A DNA stretch of 64,000 nucleotides from Streptomyces varsoviensis (lineage in GTDB: Bacteria > Actinomycetota > Actinomycetes > Streptomycetales > Streptomycetaceae). The notes under the pieces were generated by a model that saw only the letters and a list, made by a program, of their open reading frames with translations, was not told the DNA's origin and made no database searches. Position 1 is the first letter of the stretch. Each line of letters opens with the position of its first letter. The stretch spans positions 186,001 to 250,000 of the forward strand of contig NZ_JOBF01000016.1 in the NCBI RefSeq assembly GCF_000718635.1, read 5' to 3'. Positions 37,604 through 46,817 of the stretch are shown one piece after another. A program made the translations under genes and the position numbers.

Positions 37604-37926
37604 CGTGTGCTCCTAGAGGTTCGGATATGAACGGACCTCTAGAGGAAACCTCCGTTTCGGGCACCCGAATGACCCGTTGACGCCTCCCTTACGGCCATTA
37701 GCGCCTCGTTGACGTAATTCATACGCAGCCGTCCCAGACCTGCGAAAACGCCGATGGGCCGGACCCCTCGAAAGGGAATCCGGCCCATCGGAACGTTCAA
37801 ATCCGGCCGCGGAACGGCTGCCGAACGGTCGGTGAACCGCCCGTACGCGACCGCCCGTCGGCGCGGTCGCGAGCAGCGCGGCCCGAGCCCGTCAGCGCAC
37901 GCGCGAGCGGCGCCGCCCCGGACCCG
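37604..37926. other. Intergenic region upstream of the kdp operon
   Basis: These 323 bases include an AT-richer stretch at about 37620-37750, the likely kdp promoter region, and the terminator at 37751-37791. No direct or inverted repeat that clearly marks a KdpE site stands out. Confidence 0.5.
37751..37791 (-). terminator. Hairpin between DUF3710 gene and kdp operon
   Basis: A 13-bp outer stem (CCGATGGGCCGGA with its complement) encloses a 4-bp inner stem closed by a CGAA tetraloop. It probably terminates transcription from the DUF3710-dut unit before the kdp promoter. Confidence 0.88.
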
Positions 37927-38703
37927 TCAGCGCACCTCGGTGATCTCCGGACCGCGCTGGAGGCGGTCCACCCCGCCCGCGAAGCGCGAGCCCTCGGCCT
38001 CCTCCTGCTGCACGCCGTCGGGCATCATCTGGGCGTCGTCCGGGAGCTTCAGGACGATCGGGTCCCGCGGCGCCATCGGGGCGTCGCCGCGCACCACGAC
38101 CGTGTCCTGGAAGATCTGCTCCAGCAGCCCCGCCGTCTCGGGCTGGACCGCGCCCTGGCCCGAGATCACCCCGCGCAGGAACCAGCGCGGCCCGTCGACG
38201 CCGACGAACCGTACGAGCTGCACGCCGTTGGTGCCGTCCGGGAGTTGTACGGGCACCTGGGCGCGCAGCTCCCAGCCGAGCGGCCCCTCGACCTCGTCGA
38301 CGACGCCGCCCTGCTGCGTGATGCCGCTCGCGATCTCGTCCCGCACCTCGCGCCAGATGCCCTCGCGCTTGGGGGCGGCGAACGCCTGGAGCTGCACCGC
38401 GCTGTCCCGCAGCACCAGCGTCGCGGCGACGATGGCGTCGCCCGCGACCTCGACCCGCAGCTCCATGCCCTCGACCCCGGGCACGAAGATGCCGCCCAGG
38501 TCCACCCGGCCCTCGCCGGGGTCCCGGACCTCGCTGATGTCCCAGGGACCGTCGGGGCGCGGCCCCGGCGGCAGACCGGCCGGGGCCTCGGCCGAGGCGC
38601 CCTGGGCGTCCGTACCGGACTCCCCGTCCTGCTCCTCGGGGGTCACGCCGTCGTCGAGCTGGTCGACGGTCTCCTCGCTGCCCTTGCGGCGACGACCGAA
38701 CAC
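37927..38703 (-). CDS. DUF3710 domain protein
   Basis: This 258-residue soluble protein of the actinobacterial DUF3710 family has an acidic, disordered N-terminus (about 1-50) and a conserved core with VDLGGIFVPGVEGMELRVEV and GPRWFLRGVISG. Function is unknown. GTG 38703 lies just past the dut stop (38705), so the genes are tightly coupled. Confidence 0.88.
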   Translation of the reverse strand: MFGRRRKGSEETVDQLDDGVTPEEQDGESGTDAQGASAEAPAGLPPGPRPDGPWDISEVRDPGEGRVDLGGIFVPGVEGMELRVEVAGDAIVAATLVLRDSAVQLQAFAAPKREGIWREVRDEIASGITQQGGVVDEVEGPLGWELRAQVPVQLPDGTNGVQLVRFVGVDGPRWFLRGVISGQGAVQPETAGLLEQIFQDTVVVRGDAPMAPRDPIVLKLPDDAQMMPDGVQQEEAEGSRFAGGVDRLQRGPEITEVR

Positions 38704-38704
38704 G

Positions 38705-39220
38705 TCACTGTCCTTCCCGGTCGGCTACGACCGAAGCGAATCCATTCCCACCCGTTGCACCGCCCACGGCGGCATGGCCGCCGGTGGACCCCAGGCCGCC
38801 CTCGGCCCGCGCCGAGCCGGGAAGCTCCGCCACCTCGTGGAAGCGCACCTTCTCGACCCGCTGGACGACCAGTTGGGCGACCCGGTCGAGCCGCTCGAAC
38901 CGCACGCTCTCGCGCGGGTCCAGATTGACCACGATCACTTTGATCTCTCCACGGTACCCGGCATCAATGGTCCCCGGGGCGTTCACCATGGAGACCCCGC
39001 AGCGGGCCGCCAGGCCCGAGCGGGGGTGCACGAAGGCCGCGTACCCGTCGGGCAGCGCGACCGACACTCCGGTGGGCAGCACGGCGCGCTCGCCGGGGGC
39101 CAGCACGGCGGCCTCGGTGGTGACGAGATCGCACCCGGCGTCGCCGGGGTGCTCGTACGCGGGCACCGGGACCGCGGGGTCCACCCGGCGGATCAGCACA
39201 TCGAGCGGGTCATGGGTCAC
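38705..39220 (-). CDS. dut: dUTP diphosphatase
   Basis: This 171-residue trimeric-type dUTPase removes dUTP and supplies dUMP for thymidylate synthesis. The five family motifs are present: GDAGCDLV, HPRSGLAARCGV, NAPGTIDAGYRGE, ERLDRVAQLVV and the C-terminal Gly-rich ARAEGGLGSTGGHA that closes over the active site. GTG 39220 overlaps the preceding thioesterase stop (GTGA). Confidence 0.95.
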   Translation of the reverse strand: MTHDPLDVLIRRVDPAVPVPAYEHPGDAGCDLVTTEAAVLAPGERAVLPTGVSVALPDGYAAFVHPRSGLAARCGVSMVNAPGTIDAGYRGEIKVIVVNLDPRESVRFERLDRVAQLVVQRVEKVRFHEVAELPGSARAEGGLGSTGGHAAVGGATGGNGFASVVADREGQ

Positions 39221-39801
39221 GGGTTCACCTCGAAAGCGCGCGCGACCTTCAACTGGTCGGGGTCGGCGAGGGCGGCGTCGATCTCGGCGGGGCGGCCGTT
39301 GTCCATGAAGTGGTCCACCTTCACCTCGATGAAGAGGGCGTCGGCGCGCACCGCGACGGGCCCGTCCGGGCCGCCGATCCGGCCGGTCGCCGTGGAGTAG
39401 ATCTTGCGGTCGGCCACGGCCACGGCCTCGGCTTCGAGGTGCAGCACGGTTCCCACGGGCACGGGCCGGACGAAGTCGGTCTCCAGCCGCCCCGTCACCG
39501 CGATCACCCGCAGCAGCCAGTTCAGCGTGCCGAGCGTCTCGTCCAGCGCGCTGGCCAGCACGCCGCCGTGGGCGAGGCCGGGGGCGCCCTGGTGGGCCTC
39601 CTGGACGGTGAACTCGGCGGTGACCCGCACGCCCTCACCGGCCCGCGTCACCAGGTGCAGTCCGTGCGGCGCCCCGTCGCCGCAGCCGAAGCAGCGGTCG
39701 TAGTGCGTGCCTATGATCTCGCCGGGCGCGGGCGCGTCGGGGTGCCGCTCCGGCTTCACGGCGTCGGCCGGCGGCGTCAGCGCTGTCGTTCGTCCACTCA
39801 C
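39217..39801 (-). CDS. PaaI-type hotdog thioesterase
   Basis: This 194-residue hotdog-fold protein of the PaaI/4HBT family has the motif GAPGLAHGGVLASALDETLG, in which the Asp/Glu-containing helix carries the usual catalytic acid. A CFGCG motif precedes it. It probably hydrolyses an acyl-CoA thioester, but the substrate is not evident. It is the first gene of the thioesterase-dut-DUF3710 unit; GTG 39801 is the start. Confidence 0.85.
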   Translation of the reverse strand: MSGRTTALTPPADAVKPERHPDAPAPGEIIGTHYDRCFGCGDGAPHGLHLVTRAGEGVRVTAEFTVQEAHQGAPGLAHGGVLASALDETLGTLNWLLRVIAVTGRLETDFVRPVPVGTVLHLEAEAVAVADRKIYSTATGRIGGPDGPVAVRADALFIEVKVDHFMDNGRPAEIDAALADPDQLKVARAFEVNP

Positions 39802-39860
39802 AGGGGCTGACCTTACCCGCGCGCGCGGCGGCCGGACGCTGCCGTGCCAAGCTGGAGCGC

Positions 39861-40307
39861 ATGCAGCCTTACGAAGAGCGGCTGACCGCGCCGCGCTCCT
39901 GGTGGTTCATCGCGGTCCTCGTCGGCATCGCGATGGCGCTGATCATGGTGCCGTTCGGCACGCTGCCGATCCTCGGCGGTCTGATCGGCGGCGCGGTGGT
40001 GGCGGGCGTGGTGGTGAGCTCGTACGGCTCGGCGCGCATCAGGGTGGTGGCGGGCTCGCTGGTGGCGGGGGACGCGAAGATCCCGCTGACGGCGCTGGGC
40101 ACGCCCGAGCCGCTGGACGCCGAGGAGGCGCGCGCCTGGCGTTCGTACAAGGCCGATCCGCGCGCGTTCATGCTGCTGCGCAGCTACATCCCGACGGCGC
40201 TGCGGGTCGAGGTCACCGACCCGGCCGATCCGACGCCGTACGTCTACCTCTCCACGCGCTCACCGGAGCGCCTGGCGGCGGCTCTCGCGGCCGTACGCGC
40301 GTCTTAG
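39861..40307 (+). CDS. DUF3093 membrane protein
   Basis: This 148-residue protein has two close membrane helices (about 13-55, WWFIAVLVGIAMALIMVPFG and the next) and a soluble C-terminal half with RAFMLLRSYIPTALRVEV, matching DUF3093. It lies next to dut in many actinobacteria. Function is unknown. It is divergent from the thioesterase gene. Confidence 0.87.
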   Translation: MQPYEERLTAPRSWWFIAVLVGIAMALIMVPFGTLPILGGLIGGAVVAGVVVSSYGSARIRVVAGSLVAGDAKIPLTALGTPEPLDAEEARAWRSYKADPRAFMLLRSYIPTALRVEVTDPADPTPYVYLSTRSPERLAAALAAVRAS

Positions 40308-40406
40308 GCCCGATTCCCGGCCCGGGCGGCCGTACGTGCGTCCTGGGCCCATTCCTTCGACGCGGGACTGCCGATCGCGGCGCCGCCGAAGCGGGGGCGC
40401 GGCCTC

Positions 40407-41267
40407 TCAGGCGCGGGGGCCGGGCGGCAGCTCGCGGCCGGTGTCGTGGCCGGGGGGCGGCGGCAGTTCGCGGCCGGCCTCGGAGGGCGGGAGCGCGTCC
40501 CAGGGGATCTGCTTGCTCCGCAGGTCCTTGCGGACCTTCGCGGCGAGCTTGCGGGTGTCGCGCCGGTTGAGCACGGCGCCGACGGCCGCGCCGACCATGA
40601 AGGGCGCGAGGTTCGGCAGATTGCGGAACGTGCGCTTGAGGATCTGCTGCCGCAGCTCGCGCTTGAGCTGTCCGCCCAGCGCGGCGTTGACGGTGGTGGG
40701 GGCCGTGATGTCGATGCCGCGCTCGTCGGCCCAGGCGCCGAGGTAGGCGACGGCCCGCTGCCGGGCGGTGCCGGGGGCCCGCAGGCCGTAGACCTCGTGC
40801 AGCTCGGCGATCAGTTTGAACTCGACGGCGGCGACGCCGACGATCTCGGTCGCCAGCTCGGCGGGCATCGCGGGCGGCACGGGCAGCATGGCCGCCGCGC
40901 CGATGCCGGCGCCGACGGTGGAGGTGCCGTTCGCCGCGCCGGCCACCAGTTTGTCCGCGAGCTGCTCCGGGCCGAGGCCCGGGAACTGCGCGCGCAGCGT
41001 GGCGAGGTCGCGCACCGGGATGCGCGGGGCGTTGTTGATGATGCGGTCGGCGATGGCGGTCAGGCCCGCCTTGGCGCCCTGTCCGCCCCGCTTGGCGCCG
41101 ATCTTCGCGCCGCGGCCCACGGCGGCCGCGAGCGAGGCCGTGCGGCCTCGCTCGTCGTGCTCGTCGTTCTGGGCCATGACGCGCTGCAAGGCGGCGTCCT
41201 CGGTCAGCTCGGGGGTCAGGTCGGGCTGCCGGGAGCGCCGCTTCCGGAACGGGGACGAGCCTGCCAT
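40407..41267 (-). CDS. Conserved hypothetical protein with glycine-rich hydrophobic core
   Basis: This 286-residue protein has no family that I recognise with confidence. The N-terminus is basic (SPFRKRRSRQPD). A central stretch rich in Gly and Ala (about 105-140, GAGIGAAAMLPVPPAMPAE) and another near 225-240 (MVGAAVGAVLN) could insert in or lie against a membrane. The C-terminus is Pro-rich. ATG 41267 is the likely start; it follows the DUF4193 gene by 14 bases on the same strand. Confidence 0.7.
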   Translation of the reverse strand: MAGSSPFRKRRSRQPDLTPELTEDAALQRVMAQNDEHDERGRTASLAAAVGRGAKIGAKRGGQGAKAGLTAIADRIINNAPRIPVRDLATLRAQFPGLGPEQLADKLVAGAANGTSTVGAGIGAAAMLPVPPAMPAELATEIVGVAAVEFKLIAELHEVYGLRAPGTARQRAVAYLGAWADERGIDITAPTTVNAALGGQLKRELRQQILKRTFRNLPNLAPFMVGAAVGAVLNRRDTRKLAAKVRKDLRSKQIPWDALPPSEAGRELPPPPGHDTGRELPPGPRA

Positions 41268-41281
41268 CGCAGACCCGTCCC

Positions 41282-41581
41282 TCAGGCCGCGCAGTCGCGG
41301 CAGATCGGCTGGCCGTTCTTCTCCGCGGCGAGCTGGCTGCGGTGGTGCACGAGGAAGCACTCCATGCAGGTGAACTCGTCGGCCTGCCGGGGCAGCACCC
41401 GGACGGACAGCTCCTCGTTGGAGAGGTCCGCGCCGGGCAGTTCGAGGCCCTCGGCCTGGTCGAATTCGTCGACGTCGACGGTGGACGCCGACTTGTCGTT
41501 CCGCCGGGCCTTCAGTTCCTCGATGCTGTCCTCGTTGACGTCATCGTCGGTCTTGCGTGGGGTGTCGTAATCCGTTGCCAT
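41282..41581 (-). CDS. DUF4193 zinc-ribbon protein
   Basis: This 99-residue actinobacterial protein has an acidic N-terminal half and a C-terminal zinc-ribbon-like motif with Cys pairs CMEC and CRDC separated by about 18 residues. It matches DUF4193. ATG 41581 gives the family's usual length. Role unknown; the Cys pairs probably bind zinc. Confidence 0.9.
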   Translation of the reverse strand: MATDYDTPRKTDDDVNEDSIEELKARRNDKSASTVDVDEFDQAEGLELPGADLSNEELSVRVLPRQADEFTCMECFLVHHRSQLAAEKNGQPICRDCAA

Positions 41582-41985
41582 GTCGCTCTCCCCCTCTGGG
41601 TGTCTGCGGTGTCTCAGCGCACGTAACGCGTGAGAGGCCGGACTTGTGCCCGACCTGAGGCGGAGATTTTGCCTCACATCAAGGTCTGTTACTCAATCGA
41701 CACCCAACCGCACCCCTGAAGAGGTGATCGGGTTGGGTGGCGATCGGGACCGTACACGGTCCGAAAGTCGCACTGTCACGCGCCATCACGAGTACTTCCC
41801 GTGATCAAGACCCCTGGAAACCCGGATTATCCCGGCCTTCCAGCGGCTTTTCCGATCACGGAGAGTGGATGGCCAGAAGTTTGCCCATGTGATCGATCAC
41901 ACATGATCACGGCGTCGGCGGACCGTGAAAATTCCGCCCAAAGCGAACTCCTGCGAGAAGGTCTCAGAGCCTGTGACACAGGCTC
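41582..41985. other. AT-richer intergenic region upstream of DUF4193
   Basis: This 404-base region is notably less GC-rich than its neighbours and contains no gene that I can support. It holds the likely DUF4193 promoter, a set of GATCAC/GTGATC motifs and the cutS terminator. Confidence 0.6.
41723..41911. promoter_or_regulatory. Cluster of GTGATC/GATCAC motifs
   Basis: Within 190 bases there are several GTGATC or GATCAC hexamers, including a perfect 12-bp palindrome GTGATCGATCAC at 41889-41900 and further copies near 41723, 41801, 41854 and 41905. The density is unusual for this GC content and suggests a regulator-binding region; which regulator is unknown. Confidence 0.45.
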
Positions 41986-41986
41986 T
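41966..41986 (-). terminator. Short hairpin at the end of cutS
   Basis: AGAGCCTGT and its complement form a 9-bp stem around a 3-base loop, reaching the last base of the cutS stop codon. It is a likely terminator of cutRS. Confidence 0.6.
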
Positions 41987-43227
41987 CAGGCCGGGAGCAC
42001 GACGCGCATCACGAGACCACCGCCTTCCCGGGGCTCCGCGGTGATCCGGCCGCCGTGCGCGCGGGCCACCGAGCGCACGATGGAGAGGCCGAGGCCGACG
42101 CCCTTGTCGCTGCCCGTGCGCTCCGTACGGAGCCGCCTGAAGGGCTCGAAGATGTTGTCCACCTCGTACGCCGGGACGACCGGCCCGGTGTTCTCCACGA
42201 CCAGTACGGCCTGGCCGCGCTGGCTCTCGGTGGTGACCCGCACCCAGCCGTCAGGGGTGTTGTAGCGCACCGCGTTCTGCACCAGGTTCAGCGCGATCCG
42301 CTCCAGCAGCACCCCGTTGCCCTGGACGACGGCGGGCTGCCGCTCGCCCGTCAGCTCCACGCCCTTGGCCTGGGCCTCCGCCCGGGTCTGATCGACGGCC
42401 TGGGTGGCCACCTCGGCGAGGTCCACGGGCTTGCGGTCCACCAGCTCGTTGTCGCTGCGCGCGAGGAGCAGCAGCCCCTCCACGAGCTGTTCGCTGCGCT
42501 CATTGGTCGCCAGCAGCGTCTTGCCGAGCTGCTGGAGCTCCGGGGAGGCCCCCGGGTCGGAGAGGTGCACCTCCAGCAGCGTGCGGTTGATCGCCAGCGG
42601 GGTGCGCAGTTCGTGGGAGGCGTTCGCCACGAAGCGCTGCTGCGCGGTGAAGGACCGCTCCAGGCGGTCGAGCATCTCGTCGAAGGTGTCGGACAGCTCC
42701 TTCAACTCGTCGTCCGGGCCGCCCAGTTCGATGCGCCGGCTCAGGTCCGTACCGGCCACTCGGCGGGCCGTGCGGGTCATCTTGCCCAGCGGGGAGAGCA
42801 CCCGGCCGGCCATCGCGTAGCCGAAGGCGAACGCGACCACGCTCAGCCCCAGCAGGGCCAGCAGGGAGCGGCGCAGCAGGCCGTTGAGGGCGAGCCGGCG
42901 CTGGTCCTGCATGCAGTTGTAGAGGACCTCGTTGAACTGGTCCGTCTTGAGGTTGCCGGAGATGCCCGGGCAGGTGTCGTTGGTCGACTGCACGCTGCCG
43001 CCCAGCAGCTTGAACGGCAGCTCGTTGCCGACGTGCAGGGCCTGGGCCGCCAGCAGGTAGATGATCGTGAGCAGCACGATGCCGGCCATCAGGAACATCC
43101 CGCCGTAGAGCAGGGTGAGCCGTATCCGGATGGTCGGGCGGAACCACGGGAAGGGGCGCACGACGGGCTGCCGCGGGTCCCACGCGGGTTTCGGCGGCGC
43201 CGTGGGCGGGGCTGGGGTCGAGGCCAT
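41986..43227 (-). CDS. cutS: Sensor histidine kinase CutS
   Basis: CutS is the kinase of the CutRS two-component pair. The 413-residue protein has two membrane helices (about 34-56 and 132-154) flanking a small extracytoplasmic domain that contains two Cys (in NDTCPGIS and LYNCMQDQ), then HAMP, HisKA (VANASHELRTPLAINRTLL) and HATPase (NAVRYNTPDG; KGVGLGLSIV). The paired cysteines suggest a redox- or thiol-sensitive sensor. It starts 6 bases after the cutR stop. Confidence 0.88.
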   Translation of the reverse strand: MASTPAPPTAPPKPAWDPRQPVVRPFPWFRPTIRIRLTLLYGGMFLMAGIVLLTIIYLLAAQALHVGNELPFKLLGGSVQSTNDTCPGISGNLKTDQFNEVLYNCMQDQRRLALNGLLRRSLLALLGLSVVAFAFGYAMAGRVLSPLGKMTRTARRVAGTDLSRRIELGGPDDELKELSDTFDEMLDRLERSFTAQQRFVANASHELRTPLAINRTLLEVHLSDPGASPELQQLGKTLLATNERSEQLVEGLLLLARSDNELVDRKPVDLAEVATQAVDQTRAEAQAKGVELTGERQPAVVQGNGVLLERIALNLVQNAVRYNTPDGWVRVTTESQRGQAVLVVENTGPVVPAYEVDNIFEPFRRLRTERTGSDKGVGLGLSIVRSVARAHGGRITAEPREGGGLVMRVVLPA

Positions 43228-43233
43228 GCGGGG

Positions 43234-43887
43234 TCAGATCCGGTATCCGGAGCCGGGCACGGTGACGATCACGGCGGGCTCGCCGAGCTTGCGGCGGAGC
43301 GTCATGACCGTCACCCGGACGACGTTGGTGAACGGGTCGGTGTTCTCGTCCCAGGCCTTCTCCAGGAGCTGCTCGGCCGAGACCACGGCTCCCTCGCTGC
43401 GCATCAGCACCTCCAGGACCGCGAACTCCTTCGGCGCGAGCTGCACCTCCTTGCCGTCCCGGAAGACCTCGCGGCGGTTCGGGTCGAGCTTGATCCCCGC
43501 CCGCTCCAGGACCGGCGGCAGCGCGACGGTCGTACGGCGCCCCAGCGCCCGTACGCGCGCGGTCAGCTCGCTGAACGCGAACGGCTTGGGCAGATAGTCG
43601 TCCGCCCCGATCTCCAGGCCCTCCACCCGGTCGCTGACGTCGCCGGAGGCGGTCAGCATGAGCACCCGGGTGGGCATGCCCAGCTCGACGATCTTGCGGC
43701 AGACGTCGTCGCCGTGGACGACGGGGAGGTCGCGGTCGAGGACCACGACGTCGTAGTCGTTGACGGCGATGCGCTCCAGGGCCGCGGCACCGTCGTACAC
43801 GACGTCGACGGCCATGGCCTCCCGGCGCAATCCGGTGGCTACCGCATCGGCGAGCAGTTGCTCGTCCTCGACGACGAGTACGCGCAC
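43234..43887 (-). CDS. cutR: Response regulator CutR
   Basis: CutR is an OmpR-family regulator of 217 residues, nearly invariant in Streptomyces, first linked to copper and tyrosinase phenotypes in S. lividans and later to secretion. It has the receiver (VVEDEQ, phospho-Asp in VVLDRDLPVVHGDD, Lys in LPKPFAFSEL) and a winged-helix end (VVRVTVMTLRRKLGEP). GTG 43887 is chosen because AAGGA precedes it; the longer frame to 43947 has no conserved residues. Confidence 0.92.
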   Translation of the reverse strand: MRVLVVEDEQLLADAVATGLRREAMAVDVVYDGAAALERIAVNDYDVVVLDRDLPVVHGDDVCRKIVELGMPTRVLMLTASGDVSDRVEGLEIGADDYLPKPFAFSELTARVRALGRRTTVALPPVLERAGIKLDPNRREVFRDGKEVQLAPKEFAVLEVLMRSEGAVVSAEQLLEKAWDENTDPFTNVVRVTVMTLRRKLGEPAVIVTVPGSGYRI

Positions 43888-44293
43888 GGCGCTGTCCTTC
43901 CGTTCGGCCCCTTTTTGGGCAGGCTGCCAGGCTGTTGGCCACTCCATCCTGCCCCCAAGCCCGATAAACCGGCTGTAAGGGGGGCGAGCGGGCGTTCACG
44001 TCCGGTGGTTCCGGGGCCCGCCGCCTCCGCGACGCCCGCGCGCCGTCCGCGCGACGCCTCCCCGACGCCGCCGCGACGCGTCCGCGGTGTGTCCTCGACG
44101 CGTCCTCGAAGATGCCTGGATTCAACGAGCCCCCCGAGGTTTCCCTTCGAGCGGGGTTGGGGAGGACGACTTCACACACCCGCGATCACGCCCTGACTGT
44201 GGCGCGCCACACCTGTCGCCGCTCAGGGGCCACGCACGTGATCGAACCGTCGGCACACCCCCGTGCCATCGACCCATGCCGAGGGGGCGCATC
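43888..44293. other. Intergenic region between cutR and a small conserved gene
   Basis: These 406 bases hold the divergent promoters of cutRS and the 55-codon gene at 44294. A GACGC-rich stretch runs from about 44030 to 44110. I see no gene. Confidence 0.5.
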
Positions 44294-44461
44294 ATGGACG
44301 CGTTTACCGCTGGAATTCTGCAGCGTATAGAGAGCACTCAGACCGATCTCGACCAGGCCCGCGAAGCAGGCGACGACTTCCTCGTCGAGGTCGAGCTGGC
44401 AGAACTGGACGACCTGCGCCGCCTGGCCGCCGAGCACGGCGTCGAGGTCACCGCCGCCTGA
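44294..44461 (+). CDS. Small conserved hypothetical protein (55 residues)
   Basis: ATG 44294 follows a GAGGGGG site and opens a 55-codon frame, MDAFTAGILQRIESTQTDLD to HGVEVTAA. It is acidic and mostly helical, with no membrane segment or known domain. The strong downstream terminator supports a transcribed small gene. Function is unknown. Confidence 0.75.
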   Translation: MDAFTAGILQRIESTQTDLDQAREAGDDFLVEVELAELDDLRRLAAEHGVEVTAA

Positions 44462-44509
44462 GCCACCGCCCTGCCACAGGGCCCGGCTCGCCCGGCACCG
44501 CCCACACCA

Positions 44510-44549
44510 CGAAGCGCCCCCGCACCGGATTCGGTGCGGGGGTGCTTCG
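44510..44549 (+). terminator. 18-bp hairpin after the small gene
   Basis: An 18-bp stem with one G-U pair and a GATT loop lies 48 bases after the stop codon of the 55-residue protein gene. Confidence 0.9.
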
Positions 44550-44702
44550 CTGTCCGTCCCGCCCCCCGTACGGCCATACGGGCGTCCATACGGCCATACG
44601 CCGCCCTGCCGGGCAGCGGTCGGCCCCCCGGGGGCGGTGGAGGCTCCGCGGGGCGTGAGGCGGCTCGTACGCCGTGTGGAGGCCGCTGCGGCGGGGGTGG
44701 TG

Positions 44703-45506
44703 TCAGTCGTGCCAGGCGCCCAAATTGTCGAGGAGTTCCTGGAGGGGTTCGAAGAGGCCGGGCGGGGCGGCGACGGCGAGTTCTCCGGAGAGGGGGTCGC
44801 CGGGGCGGCCGCCGGTGCGGGCGCCCGCTTCGCGGGCTATGAGGGCGCCGGCCGCGAAGTCCCAGGGGTTCAGGCCGCGCTCGTAATAGCCGTCGAGGCG
44901 GCCGCAGGCCACGTCGCACAGGTCGATGGCGGCCGAACCGGCGCGCCGGATGTCGCGCACCCGCGGCAGCAGGGCGCGGACCACCTCGGCCTGGGCGGCC
45001 CGGCGCTCGGTGAGGTAGCCGAAGCCCGTGCCGATCAGGGCCTGGTCGAAGGCGGGGGCGGGGCGGCAGCGGACCCGCTCGCCGGCGGCGTACGCGCCCT
45101 CGTCGAGGACCGCGTGGTAGGTCTCGCCGCGCATCGGGGCCGCGACGACGCCGACCACCGCCTCGCCGTGCAGCTCGGCGGCGATGGAGACGGACCAGGA
45201 GGGCAGGCCGTACAGGTAGTTCACGGTGCCGTCGATCGGGTCGATGACCCAGCGCACGCCGCTGCTGCCGGCCGTACTGGCGCCCTCCTCGCCCAGCAGC
45301 CCGTCATCGGGGCGCTCCTCGGCGAGGAAGTCGGTGATCAGCTTCTCGGCGGCGATGTCCATCTCGGTGACGACGTCGATGGAGCTGGTCTTCGTGGCGG
45401 CCACGCCGAGGTCGGCGGGGCGGCCGTCGCGCAGCAGCTCGCCGGCCCGGCGGGCCGCTTCGAGCGCGACGGCGAGAAGCTCGTCCTTGAGGGGGCGGTC
45501 GGTCAC
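44703..45506 (-). CDS. Inositol monophosphatase family protein
   Basis: This 267-residue Mg-dependent phosphatase of the IMPase/FBPase superfamily has the metal-site motifs GEEGAS, WVIDPIDGTVNYLYG and LNPWDFAAGALIAREAGA. It probably dephosphorylates inositol phosphate or a related sugar phosphate; inositol is needed for mycothiol and phosphatidylinositol here. GTG 45506 follows AGGAG. It lies 53 bases after the ferrochelatase gene on the same strand. Confidence 0.9.
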   Translation of the reverse strand: MTDRPLKDELLAVALEAARRAGELLRDGRPADLGVAATKTSSIDVVTEMDIAAEKLITDFLAEERPDDGLLGEEGASTAGSSGVRWVIDPIDGTVNYLYGLPSWSVSIAAELHGEAVVGVVAAPMRGETYHAVLDEGAYAAGERVRCRPAPAFDQALIGTGFGYLTERRAAQAEVVRALLPRVRDIRRAGSAAIDLCDVACGRLDGYYERGLNPWDFAAGALIAREAGARTGGRPGDPLSGELAVAAPPGLFEPLQELLDNLGAWHD

Positions 45507-45559
45507 GGCACTCCTAGGTCGTGCGGTTCCAGAGCGGGTGGTGCGGCGGGGTGCGCTGG

Positions 45560-46678
45560 TCACTCGTCGGCGCCGGCGGCGGCTGGGCGCGGGGTGCGCG
45601 CGGGGCAGCAGCCCACCGGGCAGACGTCGTGGCTGGGGCCGAGCGCGCCGAGGGCGCAGCGCTCCGGTGCGGCGCCGCGCTCGGTCGCGGCCCGCTCCAG
45701 CACCAGGTCCCGCACGGCCGCGGCGAACCGCGGGTCCGCGCCGACCGTGGCGGCGCGGGTGACGGGCAGGCCCAGCTCCTGGGCCTTCGCGGCGGCCTCG
45801 GTGTCGAGGTCGTACTTGACCTCCATGTGGTCCGAGACGAAGCCGATGGGGACCATGACGACGGCCGGCACGCCCTCGGTGTGCAGGGCCTCCAGGTGGT
45901 CGCAGATGTCGGGTTCCAGCCAGGGGATGTGCGGGGCGCCGCTGCGGGACTGGTAGACGAGCTGCCAGGGGTGCTCGGCGCCGGTCTCCTCGCGGACCGC
46001 GTCGGCGATGACGCGGGCGACGTCGAGGTGTTCGGCGACGTACGCCCCGCCGTCGCCGTGCGCGGGCACCGGGCCGGAGGTGTCGGCGGCGGCGGTCGGG
46101 ATGGAGTGCGTGGTGAAGGCGAGGTGCGCGCCGGCCCGCAGGCCCTCGGGCAGTTCGGCGAGGGCGGCGAGGGTCGCGTCGACCATGGGCCGTACGAAGC
46201 CGGGGTGGTTGAAGTAGTGCCGCAGCTTGTCGACGCGCGGCGGCTCGATGCCTTCCGCCGTCAGCGCGGCGATGGCGTCGGCAAGGTTCTCGCGGTACTG
46301 GCGGCAGCCGGAGTACGAGGCGTACGCGCTGGTGGCCAGGGTGAGGACGCGGCGGTGGCCATCGGCGGCGATCTGCCGCAGGGTGTCGGTCAGATACGGC
46401 GCCCAGTTGCGGTTGCCCCAGTAGACCGGGAGGTCGAGGCCGTTCTCCGCGAAGTCCTTGCGGATCGCCTGGAGCAGCTCGCGGTTCTGCGCGTTGATCG
46501 GGCTGACGCCGCCGAAGAGGAAGTAGTGCTGACCGACCTCTTTGAGGCGCTCGCGGGGGATGCCGCGGCCGCGTGTGACGTTCTCCAGGAACGGCACGAC
46601 ATCGTCCGGGCCTTCCGGTCCGCCGAAGGAGAGCAGGAGGAGGGCGTCATACGGGGCGGGGGCTGGCTGATCCGACAT
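45560..46678 (-). CDS. hemH: Ferrochelatase (coproporphyrin-type)
   Basis: This 372-residue class II chelatase inserts iron into a porphyrin in haem synthesis; in actinobacteria the substrate is normally coproporphyrin III (CpfC). The catalytic His and Glu regions are seen in FTTHSIPT and [17 protein letters not shown]-terminal Cys set (RCALG, then VCPVGCC), with a further Cys inside the core, is that of actinobacterial 2Fe-2S ferrochelatases. ATG 46678 ([14 protein letters not shown]) is chosen over a longer frame to 46732. Confidence 0.92.
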   Translation of the reverse strand: MSDQPAPAPYDALLLLSFGGPEGPDDVVPFLENVTRGRGIPRERLKEVGQHYFLFGGVSPINAQNRELLQAIRKDFAENGLDLPVYWGNRNWAPYLTDTLRQIAADGHRRVLTLATSAYASYSGCRQYRENLADAIAALTAEGIEPPRVDKLRHYFNHPGFVRPMVDATLAALAELPEGLRAGAHLAFTTHSIPTAAADTSGPVPAHGDGGAYVAEHLDVARVIADAVREETGAEHPWQLVYQSRSGAPHIPWLEPDICDHLEALHTEGVPAVVMVPIGFVSDHMEVKYDLDTEAAAKAQELGLPVTRAATVGADPRFAAAVRDLVLERAATERGAAPERCALGALGPSHDVCPVGCCPARTPRPAAAGADE

Positions 46679-46817
46679 ACGTCCGATCCTGCCACCCCCC
46701 ACTGACAGCCCGCCCCTGCCACCCCCCGTCACCGGGCGGAAAATACCGGTGCGGCCGATCGCGGACCCCCGTAACCTGTATCGGCCACGAACATCCCTTA
46801 CCGGTGGAGCCCGCCCC

